Shown here: one piece after another, positions 37,101 to 46,900 of the stretch
How positions within the stretch are numbered: the first letter of the stretch is position 1
Layout of the letters: every line of letters starts with the position of its first letter
NCBI GenBank assembly: GCA_014526335.1
Contig: JACTAT010000040.1
Location: forward strand, 7,536,045 to 7,600,044
DNA from: Chrysaora quinquecirrha
Lineage: Eukaryota; Cnidaria; Scyphozoa; Semaeostomeae; Pelagiidae
DNA: 64,000 bases
Direction: 5' to 3'
The notes under the pieces: generated by a model
Told to the model about the DNA's origin: nothing
The model's database searches: none
The model's input: only the letters and a program-made list of their open reading frames with translations
Translations under genes and position numbers: made by a program

Positions 37101-40100
37101 GTACGCCATTTTTTTGAAGTGAGAAACCCGGCGAATTTTATTGTTCAAGGTTGCTTATAGCAATAAGTGTAGTGTAAGAGATAAACCCTCTTTCATTAAA
37201 TGAAAAATAATGTCCTGAGACTGTTTTAATGATAGATAACGTTAGTTGTAAGTTCACTTATGATGCAGTTTTTACTGAACTTTTTAAAGGTATGTGTTGT
37301 CTTATGTTTGGTTTTGTTTGCAAACATGCAGAATATGAGCAAATGATGTTGTGTTTATTTCTTTGTTTTTCTTTGCATTTACCCTCAAAGTTATATAATT
37401 GTTATATGTTGTACGTTTTGAAGGTTGAACATGGGGTGGCGACGTTCCTTCTACATAAGTACAATGAAAAAGTACAACGATATCTGGGATCTTAACCCTT
37501 TACTTACCACACATAGAAATACTTGTCATTTCACAACCAAATCTCCACATTAGACAGATATATGCATAAATATGACAAAACAAGTGAAAAAATTCCCCTG
37601 GGGGGCGAGGCCAAATTTTAATTATTTTTTGACCCCCAGAGGACAATGCCTCATAGCAGCCGCCCCCTTAATGACATCAATTTAGTTTGTTGACAAACAG
37701 CACGGCCCAGTGAAACTATGAAAGAAAAGTGCTCACTTGCTTGTACTGAATTAGCTATTTGAAAATAAATCAAGATTTTATACTTTCCACTTAGGCCCAA
37801 ATTTCCCCTTGGGCAAAAAAATCCCAAACAAGTTCGACACAAATGCTGATTTTCTTCCTGAAGCTACAGCATTGGCCTAAATCTTGGTACTATTCGATTC
37901 CTCATGAAGTACTCTATGTAAGTAATACTGCATGAATTGAAAGTCTCCAATGAGAGGCAGAGGCAATATGGCCGACAAAACTATTTGTTGCAAATTTGCA
38001 ACACTGGTAAGTAAAGGGTTAATATCTGGGATCTTAATATCTGGGATCTTAATATCTGGGATCTTAATATCTGGGATCTTAATATCTGGGATCTTAAAAT
38101 CTGGGATCTTAAAATCTGGGATCTTAATATCTGGGATCTTAATATCTGGGATCTTAATATCTGGGATCTTAATATCTGGGATCTTAATATCTGGGATCTT
38201 GGATCTTGGATCTTGGATCTTGAATCTTAAATTATACCATCCCGTTGTAAATGATGGTATCGGTTTGGGTGATAGAACATTTGAATATTATGTGGCTGTG
38301 TAAATTGAAGTTGTGGGGCATTTTGGTTTGGCTCATATGGGCTTTTTTGGAAACGATAAGTATCAGGTCTTCGTTGAAATGTTTGCCATGGTACATTGTT
38401 TTGATGTTGATTTTTGATGCAATTATTTTCTTCTTTTAAGCACTTAATTTGAGAAATAAGGTCCTGATTTTTCTCTTTTAACTGTAGATTTTCTGTCTTG
38501 ATATTTGCAATTTCATCTTTCATGGCATTTTCTTGTGGTTTCGATATTTTCATTATTTCTTTCTTCATTTCATTTATTTCATCCATAATTGGCTTCAAAG
38601 CAAGATTCAGTTGTATTGGACAAAGACTGGTCTGTATCATATTTCCATTGTAGATTTCATCATCTTTGTGTATTTCTACTTGTTCAATTGCACTCGGAAG
38701 ATTGCTTGTCTGTGATTCGCTTTTAGAACTTGAACTGCAAAGCTTTTGATGTTCAGTTATAGTTGGCAAAATACCAGATTTGAATTCATCTATGCCAGTT
38801 CCAGTTATTACAACTGTGGCAGATGGCACATGGATATTTATATTGACCCATTCATCTTCTGTCTTAGTTATTTCTATCTCTATTTCATCAATATCTTCTT
38901 CATCATCATAACTCAATAGGTCAGTCCATGATATACCATAGTTCTAACGAGGACGTTTTACTGACTCTGCTTGTATTAAGCCCTGGCAAAGCGGTCAAAC
39001 CCGTAACATTTGAGATTTGCTTTACAAGCAATCTTAAATCGTTAGGCCATGTCACAAAGCATTGGTTTGCAAGCATATTCACTCAGGATTGGTTTTAAAA
39101 AGCAAATTTATGCTTGTCTCAAGCTGAAAATGTTTGACAAACAACGTTTCGTGACATTAAACGGTCAAAGATTCTAGACAGAAGAACGTATGTTAACGTG
39201 GAACAAATATAAGGTACTGTGGCTGTAAACGTGCAGCTATTTAAAAGTTTGTCATGCAAATATAATTTTGCTGGTGCAATATTAGAGGCATTAGCCTGAT
39301 AACCAGCCCATTATTCTAAGGAAATAAGTGCACACTTTTTGCACACTTCCTTAGAATAATGGGCTGGTTATCAGGCTAGAGAGGCATAAGACAACGGCAG
39401 TTTGGGCTTCTGATTCTTAATCGATATTTTCATTAATTCATTTCTAGGCCTGGCACAAACTTTGAGAAAAGTGTTGAATCTCTTACAAAAGAACTAATGC
39501 ACGTTAGTGGTGGCAAAATCGAACTGTCACCTCCACAGATTGCCAATGTCGAAGATCAACTTGTCAGCAAACCTGGAAGAGCATTCAGGCATAAACTAAC
39601 TGGAAAATTCCTCGCTGAATCGGGTTGGTGACGAAATTTTGTTATTTTAGAAGGATTGCATGATGTTAGCAGTTGTATTGATCATTGATCCCCTCTCATG
39701 ATTAAGATGTCATTGTGAGCTTTCCCCCTCTCAAATGCTCGTTGTTTTAGATGCTTTCTTCTTATAAAGCAAAAAACTCTTAACCGAATAAACAGTTAAA
39801 AAGGGGCTCCAAAACTCTGGCGCACCGTTGTGGCCCCAAAACTTGGGTATCAAACATGTTTAAGCATGGTTGACTAATACTTAAGACGCAAGTCTTTGGA
39901 AAAAGGAGTTTACAATTTTGACACCGTCTACAGTCGTTTAGGTTTCTTTCTAAGCCTTCATCGTCGTTTTTCGCCGACTTCGCCCTGATGTTTTCAAATA
40001 GATCTATTCGCCTTACGCGCATTGCTTTATCCGACATCCAACAAATCTGACGTAAATTCTGTTTATCTCCAGGTGAAGTGAAGTTCCACGCAGCTAGTGG

Positions 40101-40904
40101 ACATCGTAGCAGCCTCGTTCTGAGAAACACCCCAGAAGATACAAGTTACTGGGTTGAAGAGAGGAAAGGTGAAATTCATTTCTACAAGAATTATGCTACA
40201 GATGGATATTTGGGTAAGTTACGGTGATTTTAAAAAGTGAATTAAAGTGCTCTGATTAAAGTGATTTTTAGCATATTGTTGAACATTTAAAGCTATATTT
40301 GTTGTGACGTCACAATTACGTCATCAAAATGTGTCGGGTTCCATTTTACTGTTTTGGAAATATAGTGGGGGGGGCTTTTAGACCCCCAAGACTGGTGAGT
40401 AAAAACAAACAAAGCCCAGTATGAATGGGGTTAAAGAAATGAAATTTTCTAAAAAATACACTCTTGAATTAATCTGTTAATGCATCATGCATAGTCACAT
40501 ATTTTGAGTCTCAATCAAGACACTCAAAAATTTTTGAAGCCCAAGAAGAATCCACATAAACTCAGTACCGAACTTTCTTTATTTTTTGGGAGCCGATTAC
40601 TACTTTCTTGTAAACAAAAATTATAAACAATTTTTAGTTCAAACAACTTGTAAAAAGGCGTGCAGTGTTATGAGTTCTTTCGATCTGTCTTTCAGGTTAT
40701 GATCCAAATGGCGACTACATTTACACAAAAGCACAACATTATGGCGCAGAAGAATGGCAGCTTATCGCTGATGATAAAATCTCTACTGGAGAGAGAGCTG
40801 TGGTTATATTTGCCATGTATGGCAAGAAGTATTTGGCCATTCGTAATGGAAAACTCACTGGGGTTTCTAACAAGAGCGACGATTGCGTCTGGATTTTGGA
40901 CTAA
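25182..40904 (+). CDS. TIR-domain / fascin-like beta-trefoil gene, interrupted by a 13-kb transposon nest
   Basis: Exon 1 (25182-25318, ATG 25182) reads STHVMLSYQWDNQ..VKSVYESL..RGLPAWMDIEGG and exon 2 (25845-25905) reads SMAYGVDNAVVVVPFMTQKY. Together they are the first half of an animal TIR domain (strands A-C with BB-loop region). Later exons are 39448-39623 (NFEKSVESLTKEL, the usual tail of such TIR domains, then GRAFRHKLTGKFLAESG), 40073-40213 (GEVKFHAASGHRSSL...) and 40696-40904 (YGKKYLAIRNGKLTGVSNKS.., stop 40902-40904). The last three form fascin-like beta-trefoil repeats. Phases match between exons 1-2 and among the last three. The exon that should encode the rest of the TIR domain is not found between 25906 and 39447. 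The gene may therefore be broken, or it may make a shortened TIR. TIR domains act in innate signalling or NAD+ cleavage; the role here is inferred. Confidence 0.75.
26165..28583 (-). CDS. LINE ORF2: endonuclease and reverse transcriptase (frame-broken)
   Basis: Pieces at 28583-27957, 27898-27566, 27310-26876 and 26617-26165 succeed each other in order. The first has the end of the APE-type endonuclease (FIIIGDLNLTP, SSIDVILTNR, SLSDFHKLIL). The third has RT blocks (ILMDLSKAFDCL, GVPQGSILGPLLFNSFINDI and FADD, the catalytic YADD variant). The last matches the C-terminal part of this clade (FNYCPLIWMLC, KINERALRLAYSD). The endonuclease N-terminus lies toward 28800. Frame breaks separate the pieces. 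Confidence 0.85.
29057..29633 (-). CDS. LINE ORF1, 3' part with SGNH/GDSL esterase domain
   Basis: The Pro/Asn/Gln-rich end of ORF1 (29633-29367) runs into an SGNH-type hydrolase. With one extra base at each of the T-runs 29381-29385 and 29320-29323, the frame would give HIVIIGDSIIK (block I GDS) and then PDMIVLHCGVNDI (block III). Such esterases occur in ORF1 of CR1-like LINEs. It is continuous with the 5' part at 38244-38916 once the inserted element and one copy of the duplicated target are ignored. Confidence 0.7.
29624..29633. repeat. Target-site duplication GTTGTAAATG, left copy
   Basis: Identical 10-bp direct repeat at 38244-38253, immediately outside both ends of the Mutator-like element. 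The bases on either side differ, so the duplication is exactly 10 bp. Mutator-superfamily elements typically make 8-11 bp duplications. Confidence 0.92.
29634..29970. repeat. Left terminal inverted repeat with 15-bp subterminal array
   Basis: A unique outer 30 bp, then three 7-bp units (AAGATCC), then about 19 near-perfect copies of a 15-bp unit up to 29970. The repeat has no stop in frame on either strand (KIPDI / LNIWD periods), so the open frames here are artefacts. The inverted partner is at 37480-37495 and 38019-38243. Confidence 0.95.
29971..32315. other. 5' non-coding region of the Mutator-like element
   Basis: Lies between the left array and the kinase-transposase start codon and presumably holds the promoter and 5' UTR. 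A 21-bp direct repeat (ATTAGGAAAGTCTTCTGAAAG) is duplicated at 30419-30460. The M3 MITE is at 31002-31377. A consensus acceptor (TTTTTCGCAG at 32291-32300) just before the start codon suggests an upstream untranslated exon; GAAAAAGTAAGT near 30117 is one possible donor. Confidence 0.5.
31002..31377. mobile_element. MITE, family M3, inside the Mutator-like element
   Basis: The left end ACACCTTTTTTATATGGAGCAC is degraded relative to the right end GGTTCCTTATAAAAAAACGTGT. The interior is collinear with 17375-17734. It is an insertion into the larger transposon, so family M3 was still active after this Mutator-like element or its ancestor arose. Confidence 0.75.
32316..36813 (+). CDS. Protein kinase fused to MULE-type DDE transposase with SWIM-like zinc finger
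   Basis: One uninterrupted frame of 1422 codons from ATG 32316, with TGA in frame just upstream at 32310. Residues about 30-340 form a TKL-like kinase: GQGSFG loop (38-43), Lys58, HRDLKTLN with Asp163 and Asn168, DFG Asp200, and a MAPELL motif. Residues 345-530 are an acidic, Ser-rich linker. A family-typical region follows (NACYKQTAKSVRENL, LPRNYRQ), then the MULE core with candidate catalytic Asp831 (CIDPTFDLG), Asp900 (YGTDGEEN) and Glu1035 (TTNSSESIN). A SWIM-like finger has Cys1196, Cys1205, Cys1214 and His1216. A C-terminal CAGC (1323-1326) precedes further His/Cys residues. GTAAGT at 36581 and AG at 36635 define a 55-bp intron and extend the protein to a stop at 36811. Without splicing it stops at 36584. 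Presumed role: self-transposition, possibly kinase-regulated. Confidence 0.9.
36814..37479. other. 3' non-coding region of the Mutator-like element
   Basis: About 670 bp between the transposase gene and the right array. It is A+T-rich, with repeated 'aaatctctataaatcc' words near 37010-37110. No supported gene. The 88-codon frame at 37229 has no family features. Confidence 0.5.
37480..38243. repeat. Right terminal inverted repeat array, split by a MITE
   Basis: One innermost unit (about 37480-37495) is separated by the 523-bp MITE from about 12 further units (38019-38200) and the unique outer end (to 38243). Two central units carry an AAAATCTG variant. Inverted with respect to the left array. 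Confidence 0.9.
37492..38022. mobile_element. piggyBac-like MITE inserted in the transposon's array
   Basis: TTAA at 37492-37495 and 38019-38022 flank a 523-bp element with perfect 14-bp terminal inverted repeats CCCTTTACTTACCA. The target TTAA is part of the 15-bp array unit (CTTAATATCTGGGAT), so joining the flanks restores a unit. It has no transposase and must have been moved in trans. Confidence 0.9.
38244..38253. repeat. Target-site duplication GTTGTAAATG, right copy
   Basis: Exact copy of 29624-29633, abutting the right end of the Mutator-like element. Confidence 0.92.
38244..38916 (-). CDS. LINE ORF1, 5' part (coiled-coil)
   Basis: Frame from about 38916 with an acidic start (DDEEDIDEIEIEI), then a heptad-rich coiled-coil (MDEINEMKKEIMKI, LKEKNQDLISQIKCLKEE), then a Pro/Gln/Asn-rich tail that stops at the Mutator-like insertion. 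The first codon in this stretch is TTG, so the true start is unsure. Coiled-coil ORF1 products of LINEs are usually RNA-binding. The frame continues at 29633 on the other side of the insertion. Confidence 0.7.
39292..39378. mobile_element. 87-bp fold-back element
   Basis: Perfect 32-bp inverted arms (TAGCCTGATAACCAGCCCAT...) around a short GTGCACA-containing loop. AGAGGCAT occurs just outside on both sides (39284-39291 and 39380-39387), a likely 8-bp target duplication as made by hAT-type elements. Lies in a TIR-gene intron. Confidence 0.75.
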
Positions 40905-42151
40905 GTTTGGACTTTTTTCATTTTGGCTACGATCTGAGCTTTTGCTTTCCTCAGAAAAGCAAACAAGGCCTGATTTTGCAGCTTCATGATTTTGGTTTTA
41001 TGCAGAATGCAGAAAAATTTGCACACCTTGACTGACACGTCCGTTTTTTGTTAACTATCATAATGTGTGCTTTTCTAGCTAACTTAACTTGTTTTTAAAA
41101 CTATAAGCGACAAAAATATTCACGCATGACGCACGCAAGAGCAAACTTGAATGATATATCTTCATTGTTTTATTTTGCCTCTCTTCACAGAATTTTCTTC
41201 GGTTATCAGAAATATCGAAATTTGTAAAACACTATCCCTAAAAGGCTAACCCTAACCATAGCGCTTAACAATACTTAACAATCTGATTCAAAAGCTAGCG
41301 TTAGTAGCCCACGGTGTATTAACATGCTTAGGATTGGCATTAGCGTGTTCCACGCTTATCTTAACGGTAATCTTAAGACCAGCTCTAACGCTAACCCTGA
41401 ATGAAACGCCCGCTTCTCGCTCAAACTCAGACTGCATTCTAGTCAAACTGAAGCCCCGACCCGACCCCCCAAAAATCGAAATTTCCTTCCCGCCCGAACA
41501 ACAGCCTCGATTAAGTGCAGGTTCTTTCTTTCTAAAATGGCGTGCTGGAAGGTTGTTTTGAAACGAATTGGCTGATGACAAATTGGTAAATTACTTACAA
41601 ATAATCAAGCATTAAAGAGTTTTAAGTATTTATTGAATTTAATTAATCATTAAACTCGAGTTTAAGCTCTACTTTTAAAGCTTTCGCTGTTGTGATGCAT
41701 CAGATCTGTTTGATGAAGGAAGGAAAGTGCCAACGGATGGAATGACTGAAATTATTGATAGACATAGAACTGACAACCAAGCATACTGTTGACAAGAATG
41801 CCTTGCTTTCCTTTCTCCCAACTATATTGTCCCTGGGAGCATTCTTTTTTAATACCAATCTGGAGAAGACTGAAGACACAAATCAAAACTGACTTCAGTT
41901 CTGCCCAAGAAACAATAGATCTTTCAACTATCTATCAAAACAGTAGTCCAGACATATTTGTGCCAGTAAAGTTTTGAAACACATGCTGGAGATCTTCACA
42001 TTGGCTTGGAATGCACACTGGCTAGATCATGACATCAATTGTTAAGTAGTCATGGTCACCCATTGTTGTTCCATTCAATACTAATATCTTTTGTTTAATA
42101 CATTCAATTTTTTTACTTGCAGAATATAAGCTGTTTCTATGAAAAGCAAAC
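40905..42151. other. Intergenic stretch between the TIR gene and BRE1
   Basis: No supported gene. It should contain the 3' UTR of the TIR/fascin-like gene and the promoter and 5' UTR of the BRE1 gene. A somewhat G+C-richer patch lies at 41330-41560, open in both directions but with no protein features. Confidence 0.45.
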
Positions 42152-43888
42152 ATGTCTTCAAAAAGATCAGCTTCATCAAGCCAAAGCACACCAAGCAAGG
42201 AAGAACCCCCTCAAAAGAAGCCTTTTGTTGCAATACCCCCTGTCAATATTGGACCTGTTGCCACTGAGGTATGCTCTATGACTGCCAAATCGCATTATTC
42301 CAACTTTGTTTATATATTCTAAAACATGTGTAGATGAAATTGCAATGATTAACTGTATGAGTAACTAGTAACTTGCTGATTTGTCACCCAGCTATTTCTT
42401 TTCAAAAATAACCTTTGGACATGTCTTTGCATGTGGTGTGGTGCCAGTCTACAGAATGTTTCAATGAGATCCCAAGGGTGCTATTGCCAAGAAACTGCTG
42501 GTGCAGGGGAATATGATTTTAACAAAGACTTTTTTGCATTGAAACAAATGAACAATGGTCCATTGGTGCATGGAGCAAAAATAGCTTGGGTGCACCACTC
42601 ACACACTCTGCAGACTGGGTGTGGTTGGGTGGTCAAGACCCTTGTCTTACTATCATAAGGTTGTCGGGTCAAATCCCACCACAACCACTTTCCACAAGCC
42701 TATAGTCAATTCAGCTGATCACCCTTCCAGGTATTCAAGGTAGAAATAACTTTGCACTGATTTTATCCCCTACTTTTCACCCCACCAAAATGACTTGGCA
42801 TAGTTTTTAAACCATTTTTAGCCACCTGGGAAAAAATGCAGATGTTATCTATGCTTTATTCACAGCCATTGAAAAAACCCTTTGTTGGTTATTTCTCATA
42901 ATATTAAAGTTTTATTTACATTCTTCACAGGAAGAGCTGGATTTGAAAGTCTTGAAATTCCAGAACTCAAAGCTCTGTGGAAAATTGGAGGAGAAGAATT
43001 CTGTGATTACTGAATTGAATGCAAAGATATCAGAACTTGATAGACTTAGAGCAAATGATCAGACCATAATATCAACACTTAATGTTGCATGGAATCAGGT
43101 AATTTCATGTCATTCATATATTAAGAAACTTCCATGTTTATAACCCACCATACCTTGCTTATAATATACCAAATTCTATGGTTTCTTCAAGTACTTTACA
43201 ACAGGATTATATAGTATCAAAATTTGGGGAAGCAAAATGGAAAATTTTGAACCACATCCCTTTTTCCATCCAGGGAAAGAGCATCAAATTGGCCCCCTTT
43301 CAATAAGCCCTCCCCTCCAATTAGTCCCAACCCCAAGGTGAGAAATCGTTGATAAGCCTCGCCCCTCAAGTAAGCCCCCACCCCTGACATGTTGGTGTTA
43401 GTCTTTTCAGTCCATTTTTGGTTCTTTATCGAGTTATGACAGAAAAGTGCATTCTCTAAGTCAATGTCAAGTCGTGCTTTTGTGAATACTTTTTCAACCC
43501 ACCCCCTCCTTTAAGCCCCATCTCTAATTTTAGGATTTACAGTACCTAGAAACATTCTGTTTGCTATTGGAAGTGCTTTCTATGTGTATTCTACAAATAC
43601 ATTGAATTGAATTGCTGCTTGCGGCCTCTGCTTGTGCATTGGGTTTAAAGGCTTTGTGTATTTTTGTAGCTTGATCAAGATGTTTCAATCATGCTTGAAA
43701 GATTTACTTCACCTGGAGATGAAGATAGCACATGCTGTAAGTGATCAGATTATTTGATTGTTTGATTAACTGAGTTGAATGATTGATTGATTGATGATTA
43801 ACGGACTGAATTATGGATTGATTGAAGAATTGATTGATTGATTGAATGATTGACTGAATGATTGATTGTTTGACTGATTTATTGATTG

Positions 43889-43921
<33 letters not shown>

Positions 43922-43957
43922 CTGAATGATTGATAATGTGATTGATTTATTGATCAT

Positions 43958-43990
<33 letters not shown>

Positions 43991-46900
43991 CAACTGAATG
44001 ATTGAATGGCTGATTGATCGGTTGATAATTGATTTCTTGATCGGTTTGCTGAGCAGTTTTGCTTTTGACTAACAAATCCGTCAAATGGGTAGACTTGCTC
44101 CAAGTCTATTTCTTAATATCCTTCTCCAAAGGTCCACCATTCCGTGTTAACAAAGGAGAGTGCCAGAGATTTATTTCTCTGGACTCTCCTTTGTTAACAC
44201 GGAATGGTGGACCTTTGGAGAAGGATATTAAGAAATAGACTTGGAGCAAGTCTATCAAATGGGTAACAGTGCCGTAATAATTCTTCATGAACAATAAACA
44301 AATTATTCTGTTGGAACTGTGTGAACTCTGAAAACAGGGGCACTATTCCTGTTTATTACCCAATGGTCTGGGGGGCAACTCTGTTATGCAACCTGATTGG
44401 CTGAAAACGTTCGATTGCGATGCAATGATAGGGCATTTTTATCCAGTAATGCCCGCTCATTGCATTCGAATTTTTTAGATTTAGAATGCACTACCAAATG
44501 GCTTTGTTGAAATGGGTTCAAGCACTAGTGCAATCGTTGAAGGTCATGACCATGCCCTGTCCATAGGGTAATAAACCCTATAATAACTGTTTCCTTCCGG
44601 CAGTACCGAAAGTATTGAAGCCCAGTCAAGGCAGCTGCCTGGCGTTTTGAGGTTGGTAAATGACTGGCCTGGGTATTTTTAAAGCTTCAAACATTGATTA
44701 AATTTGCTAATATTTCGATAAGAAATGAGCTTTGGAGGAAACGATTCAAGCTGGATTCGAGCCCCATAACTTTCAGTCGTTAGTGTAATGCCTTGGCCAC
44801 TAGGCCACATCAGCACAAGGTTAAAATGTTATTGCTTTGTTAAAATGAATACATCATATTTATTGCAGCAATGAGCGATTCAACAGTTGCATTCCTTGAA
44901 AGATTGCACAACAGGACAACGAAAAGGAATTGAAGAAGAAATTGGAAAACGAATGACCTTCTCCAGTAGCATAATAAGTCAGTTGATCAAAGCAATTGAC
45001 AAGAATGTCGTAAGAAACAAAGATCTTGCGAAAATGCTTAATGAATGTTCACAAATGCAAATTAAAAAAGATGACATGAAAGAGAAAGAAAATAAGGATG
45101 AGAAATCTGATGAATCTATGAAGGAAGAGCAAAAAACTGAAGATGAGAAAAGGTCGAGGAAGAGGAGAATAAGAAAGAGCAAGAAGAAGGTACATTTATT
45201 TTTCTTCTATTTATGCATAAAACTTTCAGCTTTGTCACTTTGAAATTGTTTTCTTTGATAATGAAGATGACAGTTTAACTGAAATTGTGTATTTAGCGTC
45301 ATTCGCTAAGATTTCAGTAATAGGCTGACTAATCAAGACCTTGATCCTTGCTGTCATCCTTGCTGTCATCCTTGCTGTCATCCTTGCTGTCAGGCTCGAA
45401 TCCCGGGCTCGCTAAGCTTCTGATACGCCACGTCACCTTCGTCATGTCTGGGTCAAGCTTTTCTTCTTTTGTGCACGTGTTGTACCGTTAAGTATTTGTC
45501 GTTCCCCTTCGACTATTTCGCCTTTGCTTTCCTTCGCAAGAGGAATTATGTTTCTTTCTTTTTTGTTGCTGATCCCTCTCTGATACATAAGTCTACTCAT
45601 TGCTTCTTCGAAATCCAGTCTGCACAAGTCTATCTTTATCACATCAAAATATTTATTTATTTCTTCTATCATGTAATCGCCATATTTCTTCTACAGAAAT
45701 ATTCGTCTTTGATTTTGAACGTATTTTCATTTGGACGCCTGTAATTTCTATGATGATATCAATGTGGGACATCTGTCTTCTAGAAGGCATCTTAATTATT
45801 CTTTATAGTTTTTTTGTAGTCTAGAATTCATGTCGATGATGTTTCTCCTTGGTGCTAAGAGGGTTCAAGGGGGCATCAGACCTAACTTTACTACTTAGGG
45901 CCTTCCTGTGTTTGCCCAAATGTTAAACTTCTTTTAAAGTTACCCTGCTTCTAGAATTCTTTTCTAAGCTTTGAAGTATAGTCTTAGGATATTTTTTCCC
46001 ACAACGTCCTCTTTTAATTTCCATTTTCTTCTTAATTTTAGCTGGTTTTGCTATAGCATCAATAGAAGTGGCAATTAAGCAAGAAAATTCAGAGCTGAAA
46101 AGTGAGAACGTACGGCTTCATGATTTAGTCACATCACTGCATGACAGATACAATACCATGTCAGGAGAGGTAAACATTCTGAATTGTTTAAACTTGTATT
46201 GTTTCTTGGCGTCCTCTATCATTAACAAGGATGTTCCAGCTTGTATTGCAGTGCAATCTAAAGAAGCTGGTCATGTCATGTCGATGCTTTACAAAACATC
46301 CGTTTATCCGAAAGCTCATAGTTCCTCCCTTTCCTAATTTGAGCCATCCTCAAAACAGTATAGGTAACTTTAAATAAGAGAAATTAGTCTAAAGTTTTCA
46401 TGTAATGGTTTAGAGGGCAGCGTATTGCTGTGCTTGGCATGTGACATAGCTATCTAAGTTCTGCTTTCCCGAATCTTATGTATTGTTTAAATAAAAAAAT
46501 CATGAATAAGCAAGTTATTTCTCCAGAAAAATAGCCTTTCCCCAAGATCACCTACAGAAAAAACAAGCTCTGCCATGTATTTGTTACAGTTCTCCTTAAC
46601 TCAAATATTCTGTGAATGGAACATTTTTTTCCCATGCAAGCTCAACTCACTGTCAAGTCACTGGCTCTGTCAATGTCTTATTAACTCACTGCCATATCTA
46701 TCTTCTAGTTCTCCGATATTCATGACAAATACTCGACAGCCCAGAAAGAGATTGGTGACTTGAACACGAAAGTCCAAGATATGCAATATGACTTACAGAA
46801 ATCGCAGCATCAAGTTGAAAAGCTGATTAATCGTGTGAATGAGATTTCAACCCAGAAAGGCGGTGCACCCGCCCCTTCAACTGCAGCAGCAAAAAGCAAT

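Larger units (their letters stand above)
29634..38243 (+). mobile_element. Autonomous Mutator-like DNA transposon carrying a kinase-transposase fusion
   Basis: The 8610-bp element begins GGGATGGTATAATTTAAGAT and ends with its exact complement. At least the outer 66 bp of both ends are identical, and each continues as an array of a 15-bp unit (AGATATTAAGATCCC), about 19 units on the left and about 13 on the right. A 10-bp target duplication flanks it. The single large gene is 32316-36580 plus a probable second exon. Two smaller elements have inserted into it: an M3 MITE (31002-31377) and a piggyBac-like MITE (37496-38018). The host site is ORF1 of a LINE, and the LINE reading frame is continuous across the empty site. 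Confidence 0.93.
25993..38950 (-). mobile_element. CR1/L2/Jockey-type LINE, split by a DNA transposon
   Basis: The element reads on the minus strand: ORF1 from about 38916, a gap made by the inserted transposon (29634-38243), the rest of ORF1 with an SGNH hydrolase (about 29630-29060), an AP endonuclease (about 28800-27960), reverse transcriptase (about 27900-26880) and a C-terminal segment (to 26165). The 3' end carries an ATATC-type pentamer tail at 25993-26023, as is common for CR1/L2-like elements. The 5' limit near 38950 is approximate. It sits in an intron of the TIR gene in antisense orientation. Several frame breaks are present, at least two of them at A/T runs. Confidence 0.85.

Noticed and set aside
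37229..37495. 88-codon frame inside the Mutator-like element as a second transposon gene
   Set aside because: No recognisable domain, and it runs into the terminal array and a MITE.
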